From Candidatus Oleimmundimicrobium americanum (GTDB taxonomy: Bacteria > Actinomycetota > Aquicultoria > UBA3085 > Oleimmundimicrobiaceae), in NCBI GenBank assembly GCA_002366545.1, contig DFBH01000072.1, positions 1 through 41,325 on the forward strand: a stretch of 41,325 nucleotides of DNA, given 5' to 3'. This document shows positions 40,588 through 41,325 of this stretch, in pieces (position 1 is the first letter of the stretch; the number at the start of each line of letters is the position of its first letter). The notes under the pieces are model-generated. The model had not been told where the DNA came from, did not search any database, and worked only from the letters and a program-made list of their open reading frames with translations. Position numbers and translations under genes: made by a program.

Positions 40588-41325
40588 TCAATTTCCCTTG
40601 AGCATCGCATCTGTCATTTTAGCAACGCGAGCCATCTCTTTCACATTGTGGACCCGAATGATGTTGGCCCCTTGAACTACAGAATATACAACGGTTGCAG
40701 CCGTTCCTTCTAATCTATCCTCGACGGGCAAATCAAGGGTTGCACCAATGAAAGATTTTCGAGAAGTACCCATCAAAATTGGATAACCCAAACTCTTTAA
40801 CTCCGAAAATTTTTTCATAATCTCAAGATTGTGGTCCCGGGTCTTACCAAAACCAATGCCCGGATCAATGATAATCTTATCCTTTTGAACGCCGGCTTTT
40901 AGAGCAACCTCTGCTTGCTTCCTCAAAAAAGATATTATCTCCCCCATTACGCACTCATAATGGGGATTCTTTTGCATCGTCTTCGGAGTCCCTTGCATAT
41001 GCATAATAATTACAGGAGCTCCGGTTTTCGCGACAAGCTCCGGCATTTTTTCATCCATCCTAAGTCCACTTATGTCATTTACAATTGTTGCTCCGGCCTC
41101 CAACGCCTCCTTGGCTACCTCGGTTTTGTAGGTATCAATTGATATCGGGCAATCGACTTCACAGGCCAACTTTTCTATAACCGGGACCACTCTCTTAATT
41201 TCCTCATTTATACCAACACTTTCTGCGCCCGGACGAGATGATTCTCCCCCAATGTCGATGATGTCCGCCCCTTCCTCAACCATCGCGATGCCGCGGGAAA
41301 CGGCAACGTCGATGTCAAAATAAGT
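40588..41325 (-). CDS. folP: Dihydropteroate synthase, 5' end beyond the window
   Basis: The visible 245 residues begin TYFDIDVAVSRGIAMVEEGA and the frame is open to the window edge, so the N-terminus (about 20-30 residues) is missing. FolP joins p-aminobenzoate to the pterin pyrophosphate. Motifs are DIIDIGGESSRPGAE, ISIDTYKTEVAKEALEAGA, IVNDISGLRMD, IIMHMQGTPKTMQKNPHY, IDPGIGFGKT, LMGTSRKSFIG and IIRVHNVKEM, all typical and intact. An internal ATG at 41283 is not the start, because upstream sequence matches the family. It leads the minus-strand cofactor block. Confidence 0.95.
   Translation of the reverse strand, partial: TYFDIDVAVSRGIAMVEEGADIIDIGGESSRPGAESVGINEEIKRVVPVIEKLACEVDCPISIDTYKTEVAKEALEAGATIVNDISGLRMDEKMPELVAKTGAPVIIMHMQGTPKTMQKNPHYECVMGEIISFLRKQAEVALKAGVQKDKIIIDPGIGFGKTRDHNLEIMKKFSELKSLGYPILMGTSRKSFIGATLDLPVEDRLEGTAATVVYSVVQGANIIRVHNVKEMARVAKMTDAMLKGN

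Overview
This 41.3 kb window looks like a chromosomal segment of an obligately anaerobic, AT-leaning bacterium that uses selenium. The evidence is a selenophosphate synthetase with an in-frame UGA at its active site, a selenium-associated gene set (YedE, YedF, DUF3343, LysR), a complete NfnAB pair, and three 2-hydroxyacyl-CoA-dehydratase/benzoyl-CoA-reductase-type proteins with two ATP-dependent activases. Taxonomy cannot be fixed from sequence alone. The cofactor gene order (fol-pan-nad-bir-coaX) and the archaeal-type phosphoglycerate mutase would suit a deep-branching Actinobacteria- or Firmicutes-related lineage. I see no rRNA, tRNA or CRISPR array.

Layout. 1-783: the 5' end of an IS481-like transposase and a decayed ORF. 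784-4994 (minus): selD, a TIM-barrel isomerase-like protein, a PP-loop-like protein and apgM; a LysR regulator (5120-6019) diverges from selD. 6023-8863 (minus): VanW-domain, PRC-barrel and TPR-like membrane proteins. 9034-14420 (minus): one tight operon, tusA-like > yedE > double-cubane reductase-like protein > its activase > yedF > class V cysteine desulfurase > DUF3343. 14768-17047: nfnA-nfnB. 17188-17697: a lipoprotein. 17746-20987 (minus): DUF2229, COG3580/3581-like and COG1924-type activase genes, which are parts of one large protein in other bacteria. 21111-22160: apbE.

22161-24548 is a gene-poor stretch rich in dispersed repeats. It holds a class I fructose-bisphosphate aldolase that is visibly GC-richer than its surroundings, with a 32-bp perfect palindrome as probable terminator. 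carB (24549-27773) stands alone. A MazF/RHH toxin-antitoxin pair follows, with a clear sigma-70-like promoter overlapped by an 11-bp inverted repeat.

28954-41325 is a cofactor block, nearly all on the minus strand: folP (cut by the window end), folK, DUF2520, panB, panC, panD, nadA, nadB, nadC, a frameshifted dedA, birA, bioY with a BirA-type operator, DUF1284 and coaX. It covers folate, pantothenate/CoA, NAD and biotin. Its intergenic gaps carry the same dispersed repeats and hairpins as the 14.4, 18.7 and 22 kb gaps.

The most interesting system is the selenium part. A selenocysteine-containing SelD, a selenium-type LysR, a YedE transporter, two TusA-like carriers, a persulfide/selenide-forming PLP enzyme and an ATP-driven double-cubane-type reductase pair lie within 10 kb. 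I infer a route for uptake, reduction and hand-over of reactive selenium (or sulfur) to SelD. The role of the reductase in it is unproven.
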